From: Bacteroidales bacterium
Lineage (GTDB): Bacteria; Bacteroidota; Bacteroidia; Bacteroidales; P3
Assembly: GCA_017613375.1 (NCBI GenBank)
Contig: JAGADZ010000020.1
Location: forward strand, 1-59,771
Reading direction: 5' to 3'
Length of the DNA: 59,771 nucleotides
Of the stretch, positions 16,564 through 26,667 are shown in pieces. Within the stretch, counting starts at the first letter, position 1. Each line of letters begins with the position of its first letter. A program made the position numbers and the translations under genes. Below the pieces are notes generated by a model. The model worked only from the letters and a program-made list of their open reading frames with translations. It ran no database searches and was not told where the DNA came from.

Positions 16564-17061
16564 ATGCCGATGTTCTACACCCCAAAGCCGAGGCAGTTTC
16601 ATTATTCACCCCGGCTTTACGACCCCGAAAAAGAAGAATGGGAAAAGCTGAAAGCAAAATACCGTCTAAAAAACGGCATACCTCTTGATGACAATTTATT
16701 AAACAGCAATAACGAATCCAATAACAACGCCATTAATGAGGAATCTGTCGACAGCGAACTAGCCTATTTTCAACGTCGTGTCAAGGATATTGACAGGAGT
16801 GAACGTCAAAGAAAAAACAAACTGACTCTTAGCGATTTATTTGTCAAAAGAGAAAAACCTGAATTTCATTACGTGTCCCGATTTGACAACGAAGGCAACC
16901 TTGTCGACAGTTCAACTCATTTATCCGAGAAAGCCGTGCAGCATAAATTCAGTCGTCGTTTTGACAATGACGACATGGACCGGTTCAAACCCATACCTGC
17001 AAGCAAAATAATACTTTACACTCTCGGGGTTTGTATACTGTTACTGTTCATTTTCTCATAG
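16564..17061 (+). CDS. Conserved Bacteroidota protein with C-terminal membrane anchor
   Basis: 165 residues from the ATG at 16564, where the motif MPMFYTPKPRQFHYSPRLYDPEKEEWEKLKAKY starts; this N-terminus recurs in Bacteroidota hypothetical proteins as I remember them, so the extra 19 residues from 16507 are discarded. The middle is charged and low in hydrophobics. Residues ~148-165 form one membrane helix (IILYTLGVCILLLFIFS) at the extreme C-terminus, as in a tail-anchored protein. A repeated RFDN motif occurs twice (SRFDNEGN and RRFDNDD). Function unknown. Confidence 0.7.
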   Translation: MPMFYTPKPRQFHYSPRLYDPEKEEWEKLKAKYRLKNGIPLDDNLLNSNNESNNNAINEESVDSELAYFQRRVKDIDRSERQRKNKLTLSDLFVKREKPEFHYVSRFDNEGNLVDSSTHLSEKAVQHKFSRRFDNDDMDRFKPIPASKIILYTLGVCILLLFIFS

Positions 17062-17131
17062 CAGGCTCATGTCATTACCTTTTCTCATTTATTTATAGCC
17101 TTTTTTACTTGTCCATATCGTTCAACTTTCG

Positions 17132-17139
17132 TATTTTTG
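17132..17139 (+). promoter_or_regulatory. Promoter core for panD operon
   Basis: TATTTTTG followed by C, with TTG 20 nt upstream as a partial -33 box, 16 nt before the panD start. Confidence 0.7.
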
Positions 17140-17155
17140 CAAAAATTTTTTTCCT

Positions 17156-17500
17156 ATGTTTATAGAGGTATTAAAATCTAAAATACATAGAGTTACAGTA
17201 ACCGAAGCCGATTTGGATTATATCGGAAGTATCACTATTGACTCCATCTTGATGGATTCCGCAGGCTTGATTGAGAACGAACGTGTCGACATATACAACA
17301 TTACTAACGGTGAACGCTTCTCAACTTATGTAATCCGTGGCGAAGCAGGCAGCGGTGTTATTGGCATAAATGGCGCTGCAGCACATAAAGCCAGAATCGG
17401 AGACCTGCTTATCATCGCCTCTTACGCCACAATGGATTACGAAGAAGCCAAGCAATGGCATCCAACGGTTATTTTCCCAAAAGACAACCACATACAATGA
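17156..17500 (+). CDS. panD: Aspartate 1-decarboxylase
   Basis: Makes beta-alanine for pantothenate/CoA synthesis; pyruvoyl enzyme produced as a pro-protein. 114 residues. Self-cleavage occurs between Gly24 and Ser25 in DYIGSITID, giving the pyruvoyl group on the alpha chain. Other conserved parts: [49 protein letters not shown]. It overlaps the next gene by 4 nt (ATGA). Confidence 0.95.
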   Translation: MFIEVLKSKIHRVTVTEADLDYIGSITIDSILMDSAGLIENERVDIYNITNGERFSTYVIRGEAGSGVIGINGAAAHKARIGDLLIIASYATMDYEEAKQWHPTVIFPKDNHIQ

Positions 17501-18501
17501 AGAAAAGACTTATCGATATATTAAAGTTCGTGGTCTTTTTTGGCATCGGTTTATTTTTCATATACTGGTTCCTACTGAAACTCGATGCAGAAGAACGCTC
17601 TGCCATATGGGAATCTTTCCTGTCTGCCAAATGGGGTTGGGTAATATGCGTAATGGTGGTGAGTCTTCTCTCTCATTTCATTCGTGCCCTCAGGTGGCAG
17701 TTACTGTTTAAGCCTCTGAATCATCATCCTAACATTAACAACACCTTCGGTGCCGTGATGGTGACATATCTGGCAAATCTCGCATTTCCCCGTCTTGGCG
17801 AGGTGATGCGCTGTGCCATGTTGAGAACAAGTGACAGAATTCCCATGGAGAAGTCGCTCGGCACAGTAGTTACCGAAAGGCTGTTTGACACATTGATATT
17901 TGTCATCATTGTCCTGATGGGATTTCTGTTGATGTTCGGAGATGTCAAGGATTTTATTTATGACACACTGTCTCAGAAATTCAGTGCCCTTCCGACATTG
18001 ACAGGCATTGTCATATGCGGTATAGCTCTGCTAATCGTACTGTTTGTGTTGTACAAGCTGTTTCACGAGAAGATGATGAAATTCGCATTCTACCGCAAAA
18101 TCACATCAATGGTGACAGGATGTGTCGACGGCATCAAAAGCATCCTTCATCTGGGTCCAAAAGCTACTTTTCTTTTCATTGTCTACAGTTTGGCAATCTA
18201 TTTCCTTTACATAGCAGGAGGATGGGTTATTCTTCAAGCATTTACAGAGACCTCCTCTTTAGGGATATCAACCGCTTTTGTGATTTATCTCTTTGGCTCT
18301 GTTGGAATGATGATATCACAAGGTGGCCTTGGTGCATACCCTGTCCTTGTATGGCAGGCATTACACTTATACGGAATAGGCGAAGCAACAGGCCTTGCTT
18401 GCGGATGGATGCTGTGGAGCTCACAACAGGTGATAGTTTTACTGTTCGGCCTTGCCTACCTTGTCTATTTTTCATTGATGAAGAAAAAGACCGTATCATA
18501 A
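17497..18501 (+). CDS. Polytopic membrane protein of the LPG-synthase/AglD (UPF0104) family
   Basis: 334 residues from the ATG that overlaps the panD stop; the longer frame from 17455 would overlap panD further and has no support. Seven to eight hydrophobic segments and the family motif block [27 protein letters not shown] followed by [10 protein letters not shown]. Relatives include the flippase-type domain of lysylphosphatidylglycerol synthases; the catalytic aminoacyl-transfer domain is absent here. Probable role in lipid or glycolipid handling; substrate unknown. Translationally coupled to panD. Confidence 0.8.
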   Translation: MKKRLIDILKFVVFFGIGLFFIYWFLLKLDAEERSAIWESFLSAKWGWVICVMVVSLLSHFIRALRWQLLFKPLNHHPNINNTFGAVMVTYLANLAFPRLGEVMRCAMLRTSDRIPMEKSLGTVVTERLFDTLIFVIIVLMGFLLMFGDVKDFIYDTLSQKFSALPTLTGIVICGIALLIVLFVLYKLFHEKMMKFAFYRKITSMVTGCVDGIKSILHLGPKATFLFIVYSLAIYFLYIAGGWVILQAFTETSSLGISTAFVIYLFGSVGMMISQGGLGAYPVLVWQALHLYGIGEATGLACGWMLWSSQQVIVLLFGLAYLVYFSLMKKKTVS

Positions 18502-18517
18502 ACAGTGATTTTTCGAG

Positions 18518-19012
18518 ATGGGTTTTCATCAAGACATAGAACAAAAAATCATCACTCTGGATGAAATGTGCAAAAGACTCGACACATTAAGATCCCGAGA
18601 AACCAAATGTAATGTTGTCTTCACCAATGGCTGCTTTGATTTGCTACACCGCGGACATGCCGACTACCTCAGCCGTGCCCGAGATCTTGGCGACCTACTT
18701 ATTGTAGGTCTGAACAGCGACAGTTCTGTAAGCAGGCTGAAGGGGCCGTCACGTCCCATTTCTAACCAAAATAGCAGAGCTTATCTGCTGGCGTCATTCG
18801 CTTTTGTCGACTATGTGATTCTTTTTGAAGATGACACCCCTAAAAAACTCATTGAAGCCATACGTCCCGATATACTTGTAAAAGGCGGAGACTATAAAAA
18901 AGAAGAGGTTGTAGGTTGGGATTTTGTAGAATCCTATGGCGGAAAAGTAGCGCTGCTGGACCTGGTGCGTGGAGAATCAACCACAAATCTCGTGAACCGT
19001 ATGAATCGATAA
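18518..19012 (+). CDS. rfaE2: D-glycero-beta-D-manno-heptose 1-phosphate adenylyltransferase
   Basis: Second-half (RfaE2/HldE C-terminal) nucleotidyltransferase making ADP-heptose for lipopolysaccharide core. 164 residues with the nucleotide-binding TNGCFDLLHRGHADYL (HxGH motif as HRGH), LNSDSSVSRLKGPSRPI, and KGGDYKKEEVVG. The kinase half is absent, as in organisms with separate genes. It follows the membrane protein by 16 nt in the panD operon. Confidence 0.9.
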   Translation: MGFHQDIEQKIITLDEMCKRLDTLRSRETKCNVVFTNGCFDLLHRGHADYLSRARDLGDLLIVGLNSDSSVSRLKGPSRPISNQNSRAYLLASFAFVDYVILFEDDTPKKLIEAIRPDILVKGGDYKKEEVVGWDFVESYGGKVALLDLVRGESTTNLVNRMNR

Positions 19013-19025
19013 TGCCATTTAAGAA

Positions 19026-19661
19026 ATGTACAAAAGGATATCAATAATATTATTTACCATACTACTACTGTCTGGCAGCAATGCACTTGCCCAACGCGGG
19101 AAGAAGCATTCCAAGAGCACCTTTGACTATGAGATGAGAGCAGGAGTCAATTTCTGCCAGATTGACGGGGACGGTTCAGGCAACTATGACAAACTCGGAT
19201 GGCACGGCTCCGTAAACACCTCCTTTCCAATAGGTCTTGACGACGCCCTACGTTTTCAGGTAGAGATAGGACTCACACAAAAAGGGTCACATGTCAATCA
19301 GATAGACAGATATATTTCTTTATTGTATTTAGAGGTACCACTGTTGTTGAGTTACAACACCATGGAGAATAGACTGAGGATTATGGCCGGTGTTGCACCT
19401 GCAATATTGGCATCGTCAAGAGTCACTACGGACGGTGCCTACGACAAACTACAATCCGAGAATTACAAGCGCATGGATGTTTTGCCTTTGTGCCTTGGCG
19501 TCAGGTATATCTTCACAGAGCATGTCGGAATTGACCTGCGATACTACAACTCCATGCTGAATACAGCGAAGGAAAACGGTACAGGGACTTATCGGATATT
19601 CCGCAGCAACAAAGGCCAGTTCAACAGACTTCTACAATTTGGCATCACATTGAAATTCTGA
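19026..19661 (+). CDS. Small outer-membrane beta-barrel protein
   Basis: 211 residues. Signal peptide MYKRISIILFTILLLSGSNALAQ, a short basic linker (RGKKHSKS), then alternating-polarity strands typical of an eight-stranded barrel (EMRAGVNFCQIDGDGSGNY, GWHGSVNTSFPIG, FQVEIGLTQKGSH, YLEVPLLLSYN) ending in a C-terminal Phe (LLQFGITLKF), the usual BAM recognition feature. No specific function can be assigned. Confidence 0.75.
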   Translation: MYKRISIILFTILLLSGSNALAQRGKKHSKSTFDYEMRAGVNFCQIDGDGSGNYDKLGWHGSVNTSFPIGLDDALRFQVEIGLTQKGSHVNQIDRYISLLYLEVPLLLSYNTMENRLRIMAGVAPAILASSRVTTDGAYDKLQSENYKRMDVLPLCLGVRYIFTEHVGIDLRYYNSMLNTAKENGTGTYRIFRSNKGQFNRLLQFGITLKF

Positions 19662-19674
19662 AATATTTATTATC

Positions 19675-20601
19675 ATGGAACATACACGTTGTTTAATTAT
19701 TGGATCGGGGCCTGCAGGATATACAGCAGGCATTTACACAGGACGTGCAGACCTGAAGCCCTTGCTTTTCGAAGGCAACCAACCTGGAGGTCAATTGACA
19801 ATAACAACTGAAATCGAGAACTTCCCTGGTTATCCTGAAGGTGTTTCGGGAACAGCCATGATGGAAGATTTACGAAAACAAGCACTCCGTTTTGGCGTGG
19901 AGATTAGAAAACGTACTGTTGAGAAAATAGACCTGTCAAAAAGACCCTTCAAAGCAACAGATGACAAAGGTAATGAGATAGAAGCCGAAACAGTTATCAT
20001 AGCCACAGGTGCGTCCGCACGCTGGTTAGGACTTGAGAGCGAAAAGAAATACTATGGGCAAGGCGTGTCTGCATGTGCCACATGTGACGGTTTTTTCTAT
20101 AAGAATTTGGATGTAGCCGTTGTCGGAGGAGGTGACACTGCATGTGAAGAGGCAGCCTATTTGGCAACACTCTGCAGAAAAGTGTACCAGATTGTACGTC
20201 GTGACGAATTACGTGCCTCAAAAGCCATGCAGCACAGAGTTCTCAGCAATCCGAAGATTGAAATGGTTTGGAACAGTGTAACCCAGGAAATAATAGGCAA
20301 TGACATGGATGGTGTGATTGGTGCCGATGTAAAGAATGTGAAGACTGGAGAGATACGTCGTCTTGACATAGCGGGATTCTTTGTAGCCATAGGCCATCAG
20401 CCCAATACTGATTTCCTTGAAGGTCAACTGGAATTGGATGAAGCCGGTTACATCAAAGTACAAAATCCTTCGAGTGCAACAAGTGTTCCCGGTGTTTTTG
20501 CCGCCGGTGACGTATGCGACCCCAATTACCGTCAAGCATGTGTGGCCGCAGCAAAAGGTTGCGTGGCGGGTATTGATGTAGAACGTTTCCTACATTCATA
20601 A
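19675..20601 (+). CDS. trxB: Thioredoxin reductase
   Basis: NADPH-dependent flavoprotein that reduces thioredoxin. 308 residues: FAD-binding GSGPAGYTAGIY at 11-22, GGQL, the redox pair CATC at residues 134-137, NADPH-binding GGGDTACEEA, and the C-terminal FAD motif GVFAAGDVCDPNYRQACVAAAKGC. Normal length and complete. Confidence 0.95.
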   Translation: MEHTRCLIIGSGPAGYTAGIYTGRADLKPLLFEGNQPGGQLTITTEIENFPGYPEGVSGTAMMEDLRKQALRFGVEIRKRTVEKIDLSKRPFKATDDKGNEIEAETVIIATGASARWLGLESEKKYYGQGVSACATCDGFFYKNLDVAVVGGGDTACEEAAYLATLCRKVYQIVRRDELRASKAMQHRVLSNPKIEMVWNSVTQEIIGNDMDGVIGADVKNVKTGEIRRLDIAGFFVAIGHQPNTDFLEGQLELDEAGYIKVQNPSSATSVPGVFAAGDVCDPNYRQACVAAAKGCVAGIDVERFLHS

Positions 20602-20610
20602 AACCATCTC

Positions 20611-22794
20611 TTGAAGAGGTCTACAAAAAAATATCACTCTATTTTTATGCTACTGCTTGCAGTAGCCACAGCCATTATGCCCTGTAGCATAGTCGCTCAA
20701 GTTACAGTTGACAGGGACAGCATTGACAATAGAGACAGTATAAGAACCACTGAACCTCAGGGTATTATCTACGACAGCGGAGAAGAGACCGACAGTGTCA
20801 TGCCTTATTATGTATTCTTTTTTGAGAGGACTGTAAGGAATGTAAAGATTACCGATATACTGAATCCTTCACTAAAGCCTGACGGCGTTGCCATCCTGAA
20901 TGCTGTAAACAGATTGGATTACAACTACTACTTAGACCAAGGAGCATTAGGGCAAGTTCATCTGTCAGTATTTCCATATGCAGACGTCACAAGATATTTG
21001 TTGTCATCCAACAGCCATATTGAACCACTATTATTTACTCTTCTGCCTGACGCCAATATTGTCTATAACAAGTGGTTGCACAAAAAAAGTTACTTCCAGA
21101 CTTTGCGTCCCTATACCCTGTTAGGATATGGGAGTTCTTTAAACAAAGATTACCAAATCAGCATAATACATACGCAGAATATCAGGCCTCGATGGAATGC
21201 TGCATTCATGTATGATCTTGTCAGCCGAGATGGGCTTTATTCCAATTCCGACGTGACGAATCATATACTTGATGTCACTACAAACTATTATTCTGAAGAT
21301 TCTCGCTACCAGATTCAAGCGGGGATAAGCCTCCATACGATGCGTCATGAAGAAAATGGCGGAGTGGACAACGATACGACATGCTGGAACGAGAACAAAC
21401 GTCCCGGTGTCCCTGTCAATATGTACAGTGCCGCCAACCAGTGGCGGAACTTAGACATTTCTGTTCATCAGAGCTACAATACCGTAAGGCAGTTCTCTTA
21501 CCTTAAGCCCATTGTCAAGCAATGTGTAGACACCATTGCAGAATGGACCGGCCTTGCCCGTGCTGACCAAGCAACAGATAGCACATCTGGCCTTGTCACT
21601 GAATATGGCTACACCATACAAAAACGTGACACCATTATTGGATATGACACAATATTTCCACACGCACCACACACTTTCAACACCGGAGTTTTCGGTCTTG
21701 ACCTGCAATACACCCGCCAAAGGCGTAACTTCTATGACAGCCAAGCCTCCAGTTGGTTCTATAATGCCGGTACCCTCGACACATCATACTACTTCGACTC
21801 AACGACTCATCACAGAATATCAGCTGATATGTATTGGACCAACGACGCCTACATGCAGCATCGATGGGACAATCCTCTTATCATCAAATTCGGAATAAGA
21901 CCAGAATACAACATAATACAATATGCACATAGTCAGCGCCATTTTATGTCTTTCAATCCTTTCGCCATGGCATCAATAAAGATTGCATCCGTTCGACTAT
22001 CTGTTACTGGTGAGGAAGTGATTGGCAAAGAACGTAATGGCGACTATCGTATCAATGGTAATATAACCTTGAACACAGGTTTGCGTAGCACATTCAGCAT
22101 TGCCCTGCTCAGCGAAGCACAATCCCCAGACTATATTTTCTACCACAACGAAGGGTGTTACCAATGGGATATCAGCAATTTCAACAAGATAAAACGACAA
22201 CAGATAGCCATAAGATACTCTCTCAGAGATAACGACAGCGTTAAAAGTCATCTTGTTAATTTAGAGACACAAAGCAGTGCAATGCTGTTAAGCGACAATG
22301 TGTGGATAAACAGTTCTATGATTCCCACACAGGGCAACGAGAGCGGGCTTTTGTTTCAGTCCATATTGTCCACCCACTTACAATTTGGATGGCTACACAT
22401 TCGTCTTCAGGAGATATTTCAGTACAGCAGTAACGATGCCGTTGTAAGAGTGCCTGTCTTCGCAAGCAGGAACAGTATCTACAGCGACCTGAAAGTATTT
22501 AAAGGAGCGTTGCATCTGCAGACAGGTTTTGATATTAGATACCATACAAGATATAAGGCTGATGCATGGAATCCCGTCCTGGGTGCATTCTACAGACAAG
22601 ACGATGTAAGCGTCGGCAACTATATTGTGGCTGATTTTTGGATATCGATGCAAATAAAAAGAGCCAGTATATATCTTAGAGTCAACCATTTCAATGCTCC
22701 ATTAGAGCAAAATCCCCACTATTTCAGCCTACCGCACTATCCCATGGAAGATTTGGGTGTATACTGGGGAGTAATATGGAAGTTTTTCAACTAA
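20611..22794 (+). CDS. Putative porin (PF14121-type), large outer-membrane barrel
   Basis: 727 residues. Start taken as TTG at 20611, since it gives a basic n-region (KRSTKKYHS) before the hydrophobic core (FMLLLAVATAIMPCSIVAQ); the first ATG (20647) would leave a signal without positive charges. The mature part has many aromatic-rich beta strands, the YFQTLRPYTLLGYGSSLNKD.Q.SIIHTQN segment near the N-terminus and FN at the C-terminus. The Bacteroidota putative porin family fits this length. It starts 9 nt after trxB and ends one nucleotide before sdaA. Confidence 0.75.
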   Translation: MKRSTKKYHSIFMLLLAVATAIMPCSIVAQVTVDRDSIDNRDSIRTTEPQGIIYDSGEETDSVMPYYVFFFERTVRNVKITDILNPSLKPDGVAILNAVNRLDYNYYLDQGALGQVHLSVFPYADVTRYLLSSNSHIEPLLFTLLPDANIVYNKWLHKKSYFQTLRPYTLLGYGSSLNKDYQISIIHTQNIRPRWNAAFMYDLVSRDGLYSNSDVTNHILDVTTNYYSEDSRYQIQAGISLHTMRHEENGGVDNDTTCWNENKRPGVPVNMYSAANQWRNLDISVHQSYNTVRQFSYLKPIVKQCVDTIAEWTGLARADQATDSTSGLVTEYGYTIQKRDTIIGYDTIFPHAPHTFNTGVFGLDLQYTRQRRNFYDSQASSWFYNAGTLDTSYYFDSTTHHRISADMYWTNDAYMQHRWDNPLIIKFGIRPEYNIIQYAHSQRHFMSFNPFAMASIKIASVRLSVTGEEVIGKERNGDYRINGNITLNTGLRSTFSIALLSEAQSPDYIFYHNEGCYQWDISNFNKIKRQQIAIRYSLRDNDSVKSHLVNLETQSSAMLLSDNVWINSSMIPTQGNESGLLFQSILSTHLQFGWLHIRLQEIFQYSSNDAVVRVPVFASRNSIYSDLKVFKGALHLQTGFDIRYHTRYKADAWNPVLGAFYRQDDVSVGNYIVADFWISMQIKRASIYLRVNHFNAPLEQNPHYFSLPHYPMEDLGVYWGVIWKFFN

Positions 22795-22795
22795 T

Positions 22796-23995
22796 ATGGA
22801 AAGCATAAAGCAGATACTAAAAAAAGGGTATGGCCCCTCAAGCAGTCATACGTTAGGACCACACCGAGCCGCTACAATATTTCATCAGCGCAATCCTGAA
22901 TCATACAAATACAGAGTGACATTATACGGCAGTCTTGCCGCCTCAGGCAAAGGTCACCGTACTGATGTCGCAATACAGGCAGCAGCAGACCCAATACCCG
23001 TGGAATTCATATGGAGACCCGATATTGTCCCATCATTCCACACCAACGGGATGCTGTTCGAAGCGTTGGATTCCGATGGAAAGCTCAAAGACAGCTGGAC
23101 AATCTATAGTATAGGTGGCGGCCTTTTAGCAAACGAAGACACAAAAGAAGAAGCAAAACCTGTATACGAATTATCCCATATTTCCGACATATTGGCTTTT
23201 ATTGAGAAAGAAGGTCTTACATTTTGGGAATATGTTGAAAGACACGAAGATGAAGACATATGGGATTACCTGATGGAGATGTGGGAAACCATGCAACAAA
23301 CAATAGAATCAGGGCTCAAGTCTGAAGGTGTAATACCCGGAGGGCTTCATCTACGCAGCAAAGCACATCAGTATTATGTTCGGGCATCAAGCTACAAACC
23401 GTCGCTTCAAGGACGTTGCCTTGTAATAGCATATGCCTTGGCCACCAGTGAACGCAATGCCGTGGGTGGTCCTATTGTCACTGCCCCGACATGTGGTGCA
23501 TCGGGAGTCCTTCCTGCCGTATTATATCATCTAAAAAAGAATCACGGTTTCAATGACATTGATATCCTTCGAGCCATGGCCACTGCTGCTCTTTTTGCAA
23601 ATGTAATCAAAACTAATGCCTCTATTTCCGGAGCTGAAGTCGGTTGCCAAGGTGAAGTAGGCAGTGCATGCGTTATGGCTGCCGTTGCTGCAAATCAGCT
23701 ATTCGGAGGAAGCCCTCAACAGATTGAATATGCAGCAGAGATGGCAATGGAACATAATCTCGGTTTGACCTGCGACCCTTTGTGTGGATTAGTACAGATT
23801 CCTTGTATTGAACGCAATGCGATGGCTGCATTACGAGCTCTCGACATAAACCTTTATACCATGATGAGTGACGGGAAGCACATCATAACTTTCGATAAAG
23901 TTGTTGAGACCATGAACAAAACGGGCAAAGATATTCCCAGTCTCTATAAAGAAACCTCCATGGGAGGTCTTGCTCTTTTGGCCGAACAACAATAA
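22796..23995 (+). CDS. sdaA: L-serine ammonia-lyase (iron-sulfur)
   Basis: Single-chain [4Fe-4S] serine dehydratase giving pyruvate and ammonia; cytoplasmic. 399 residues with the beta-like domain at the N-terminus (GPSSSHTLGPHRAA) and the alpha-like domain behind it (GGPIVTAPTCGASGVLPAVLYHL, SGAEVGCQGEVGSACVMAA, EMAMEHNLGLTCDPLCGLVQIPCIERNAM). The cluster-binding cysteines are visible in CDPLCGLVQIPC and TCGASG. It is convergent with the next gene and the stop codons are only 6 nt apart. Confidence 0.92.
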   Translation: MESIKQILKKGYGPSSSHTLGPHRAATIFHQRNPESYKYRVTLYGSLAASGKGHRTDVAIQAAADPIPVEFIWRPDIVPSFHTNGMLFEALDSDGKLKDSWTIYSIGGGLLANEDTKEEAKPVYELSHISDILAFIEKEGLTFWEYVERHEDEDIWDYLMEMWETMQQTIESGLKSEGVIPGGLHLRSKAHQYYVRASSYKPSLQGRCLVIAYALATSERNAVGGPIVTAPTCGASGVLPAVLYHLKKNHGFNDIDILRAMATAALFANVIKTNASISGAEVGCQGEVGSACVMAAVAANQLFGGSPQQIEYAAEMAMEHNLGLTCDPLCGLVQIPCIERNAMAALRALDINLYTMMSDGKHIITFDKVVETMNKTGKDIPSLYKETSMGGLALLAEQQ

Positions 23996-24001
23996 AAAAA
24001 A

Positions 24002-25102
24002 CTATCTAAAACTGCTTTTGGTAAACATATAGCTATATCCTATTGCCAACGTGAACAGCCCTACGGAAAACGAAGACTGCGGTTGGGATACATGTGCAAA
24101 ACGCGGTGGTGTCATTAGATACCTGGCATCAAGAAAGAGCTCGTTATTCTTTGAGAATTTATACACCGCCATCATTCCTGCCGTGGCAGAGACAAGAAAA
24201 TTCGACTGGTCATCAAGACGTGCAACAACACCTGTACTAACATATGGACGCAAGGCAAATGGCAACGAATAACCATTTGGTGCAAAAAGTGTGATTACAT
24301 CAAGGATAATGTCTCCCCTAATATTATAATATGAAAAGAGTTCCTCTTCGCTTCGGGCGTAGAGTCCCGATGCAGAAACACGGACAAGCCAATGGGTATT
24401 CAGTTGCTTTCCTATACTGAATTCCACAATTGGGGTCAGCAGAGAAAGACGCTGGTTCATAGACTCTATACCTTTATAATTAAACGAACTGACTCCCATT
24501 GACACTTGAAAGAAACAGTCGTTTTTTAGTCCCTGTGTTTCAAAACGGGAACGGCTACGTGTTGGATTGTTATCTATATCATAAATCGAACCGAAAGAAA
24601 GCAACGTCAATAACGAGGAATTGGCATTGTTGTCAAAACCAGAAGGGTGGATATGATTTTTCAGTTCTGCATATAGCCTAAAGTTGTTTCCTATCACATA
24701 GTCAACTCCCAATCCAATATTTCCGCTAAAGTCATTATCTCCGTTTATTCCATGCACAGCACCTATGCCAACAATAACATAAGAACGCCAGAAATTGCTG
24801 TGACTACGCCCTTTGATGGATGTAATCGGGTCAAAGAAAAAATCGAGATCGGCATAGGTATACAGCTGCGAACCCGCATATTGACCAGAGAGCTGTCCTC
24901 TTACACCAGCAGTGTTTAGTATCCATTTACCAAAAGCCACTTCAGCTCCACCGCCGACAGACAATCTTCCATCCCTAACATACGCATCAGGACCTATACC
25001 GAATGAAACATAAGTATTATGAAAAAGACTGTTGTTTTGAGAGTACAAATCCATAGCAGTCATAATAAACACTAACGTCAATATTGACTTTAACCTTAAC
25101 AT
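24002..25102 (-). CDS. Outer-membrane beta-barrel protein
   Basis: 366 residues from the ATG at 25102 (an ATG at 25126 would add eight). Signal peptide MLRLKSILTLVFIMTAMDLYSQ; the positively charged n-region is encoded by a hexad repeat array. The mature protein has OmpA-like barrel strands (SFGIGPDAYVRDGRLSVGGGAEVAFG, SYVIVGIGAVHGINGD, IGLGVDYVIGNNFRLYAELKN) and repeats that topology in a second half. Function unknown. Confidence 0.7.
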   Translation of the reverse strand: MLRLKSILTLVFIMTAMDLYSQNNSLFHNTYVSFGIGPDAYVRDGRLSVGGGAEVAFGKWILNTAGVRGQLSGQYAGSQLYTYADLDFFFDPITSIKGRSHSNFWRSYVIVGIGAVHGINGDNDFSGNIGLGVDYVIGNNFRLYAELKNHIHPSGFDNNANSSLLTLLSFGSIYDIDNNPTRSRSRFETQGLKNDCFFQVSMGVSSFNYKGIESMNQRLSLLTPIVEFSIGKQLNTHWLVRVSASGLYARSEEELFSYYNIRGDIILDVITLFAPNGYSLPFALRPYVSTGVVARLDDQSNFLVSATAGMMAVYKFSKNNELFLDARYLMTPPRFAHVSQPQSSFSVGLFTLAIGYSYMFTKSSFR

Positions 25103-25106
25103 TAAT
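25071..25106. repeat. Hexad array at the start codon of an outer-membrane protein gene
   Basis: Six 6-nt units of the NTTAAC/ATTGAC type. On the minus strand they read GTTAAG, GTTAAA, GTCAAT and so on, beginning inside the ATG and running through codons 1-11. Shares GTTAAAGTCAA with the array at 27849-27878. Confidence 0.65.
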
Positions 25107-25175
25107 CCAATATTTGATTTCAGCATTAAAAATGACTTTGTCTATTTAACTGCAAATCCACTCTCTCGTCTATCA

Positions 25176-25214
25176 AAACAGATAGCGGCGAAATATTTTC
25201 GCCGCTATCTGTTT
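25176..25214 (-). terminator. Long hairpin terminator after trigger factor
   Basis: An 18-bp perfect stem built on ACAGATAGCGGCGAAA with a 3-nt loop, just after the trigger factor stop on the minus strand and followed by T residues. Confidence 0.85.
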
Positions 25215-25226
25215 AGTCAAAAAAAA

Positions 25227-26582
25227 TTATTTTACAATCTCGGAGAATTCCTTGATAGTCACCTTCTCTGGTTCCGGCTTCAACTGCTCCTTGAAAAGGG
25301 AGCAAGTGTTCTCAGCATAGAGACGGTCAACAATCTGCTGAACGTTCTGACGATCTTTTGCTATGCTTCGAGCCGACTGTTCCAAACGTTCCTCACGAGC
25401 CTTCTCATCCTCATTTTCTTTAGGAGTATCTGAAGAGCGGAGAATATTCTTTACATAGTCAACGATATCGTTTTGTGTAGGCTCTATGGACTTTATCTTA
25501 TTAAGTGCATTGTCGACCATTTCCCATTTCAACGAAGGAAGATATTTATCATTCCATTCTTCCTCAATTTTTTCAGCAGTGATGTCCTTCTCACCACGGC
25601 TGAGAATCCAGCGTTTCAAGAATGTTTCAGGCATAGCTGCATTGAAATTATCAATGAGTTGCTTGCGGACTTCGTTGACATAAAAGATGTCTGCCTGGCT
25701 GTTATAACTCTTTTCCAATTCTTTGCCGAGTTGTTTTCTAAAAGCTGCAAGATCCTTGATTGTATCATCGGGGAACACCTTAGCAAACAGTTCGTCATTG
25801 ATTTCATGAGGTGTGATGTGCGAACAGCCACTTACTGTAAGTTCCACATCGGATTTGAATTTCTTTGCAGCAGCAGCATCGATACGGAAGTTTTTCTCAA
25901 TATCCGCAGCAGTAAAAGCCTTCGAAGGATTGAAAACAATCTTGTCCTCAGCTTTTTTGCCGACAAAGAGAGGTGCTATCTCGTCATGGTTCTTAATTGT
26001 GGAGAGATCAAAAGAGACGAATGTATCAACACCACCCTCTTTAGGCTGACCGTTTTTGTCGAGTTCGACAGCTTTTCCGTATACGTAATCTTTTTCACCT
26101 ATAGTCTCAGGAGTTTCAAAAGAGCCATAACGTTGGCATATTTCCTCGACTTGCTTGTCAATATCCTTAGGGTTGACTTTTATCTGATATAGTTTGGCAT
26201 TAATTTTATCCCACGCCAATTGAACATCGGGCATCAGGGCTGCATCAAAATAGAATGTATAATCTTTGTCTGCAGCAAAGTCAATCTTTCCTGTTTTTTC
26301 GTCGTTGGAAAGAGGGCTGCCAATGATATCCAATTTTTCGTCTTCCAAATATTTATACAGAGATTCTCCGAGTAATGACTGTACTTCGTCGGCAACAATA
26401 GCAGATTTATACATACGTTGAATCAGTCCCATTGGAGCCATTCCCTTACGGAATCCTGGAACAGAAGCTTTCTTTTGATAATCTTTAAGTTGTTTGGTTA
26501 CTCGCTCAGCATAGTCGTTTTCAACGATTTCGATCTTGATAAGGAGGTCTAAATCGCCAGATTTTTCTCTTGTTATATTCAT
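25227..26582 (-). CDS. tig: Trigger factor
   Basis: Ribosome-associated chaperone. 451 residues. The ribosome-binding loop is visible as VPGFRKGMAPM (GFRKG motif, residues ~41-47). A degenerate FKBP-like middle domain follows (about 150-240), then the helical C-terminal arms (NEVRKQLIDNFNAAMPETFLKRWI). It has its own promoter and terminator, so it is a single-gene transcript. Confidence 0.93.
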   Translation of the reverse strand: MNITREKSGDLDLLIKIEIVENDYAERVTKQLKDYQKKASVPGFRKGMAPMGLIQRMYKSAIVADEVQSLLGESLYKYLEDEKLDIIGSPLSNDEKTGKIDFAADKDYTFYFDAALMPDVQLAWDKINAKLYQIKVNPKDIDKQVEEICQRYGSFETPETIGEKDYVYGKAVELDKNGQPKEGGVDTFVSFDLSTIKNHDEIAPLFVGKKAEDKIVFNPSKAFTAADIEKNFRIDAAAAKKFKSDVELTVSGCSHITPHEINDELFAKVFPDDTIKDLAAFRKQLGKELEKSYNSQADIFYVNEVRKQLIDNFNAAMPETFLKRWILSRGEKDITAEKIEEEWNDKYLPSLKWEMVDNALNKIKSIEPTQNDIVDYVKNILRSSDTPKENEDEKAREERLEQSARSIAKDRQNVQQIVDRLYAENTCSLFKEQLKPEPEKVTIKEFSEIVK

Positions 26583-26636
26583 TTTATATATTTAATTTAT
26601 TGATTATTAATTTTATGCTTTTCAATAATGAATTTG

Positions 26637-26667
26637 CAAAGTTACACAGTTTTTATAAACTGGCAAA
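26637..26667 (-). promoter_or_regulatory. Full Bacteroides-type promoter of tig
   Basis: Minus strand: TTTG (26664-26667), exactly 19 nt spacer, then TAACTTTG (26637-26644). It is the best two-box match in the window. The start codon is 55 nt downstream. Confidence 0.88.
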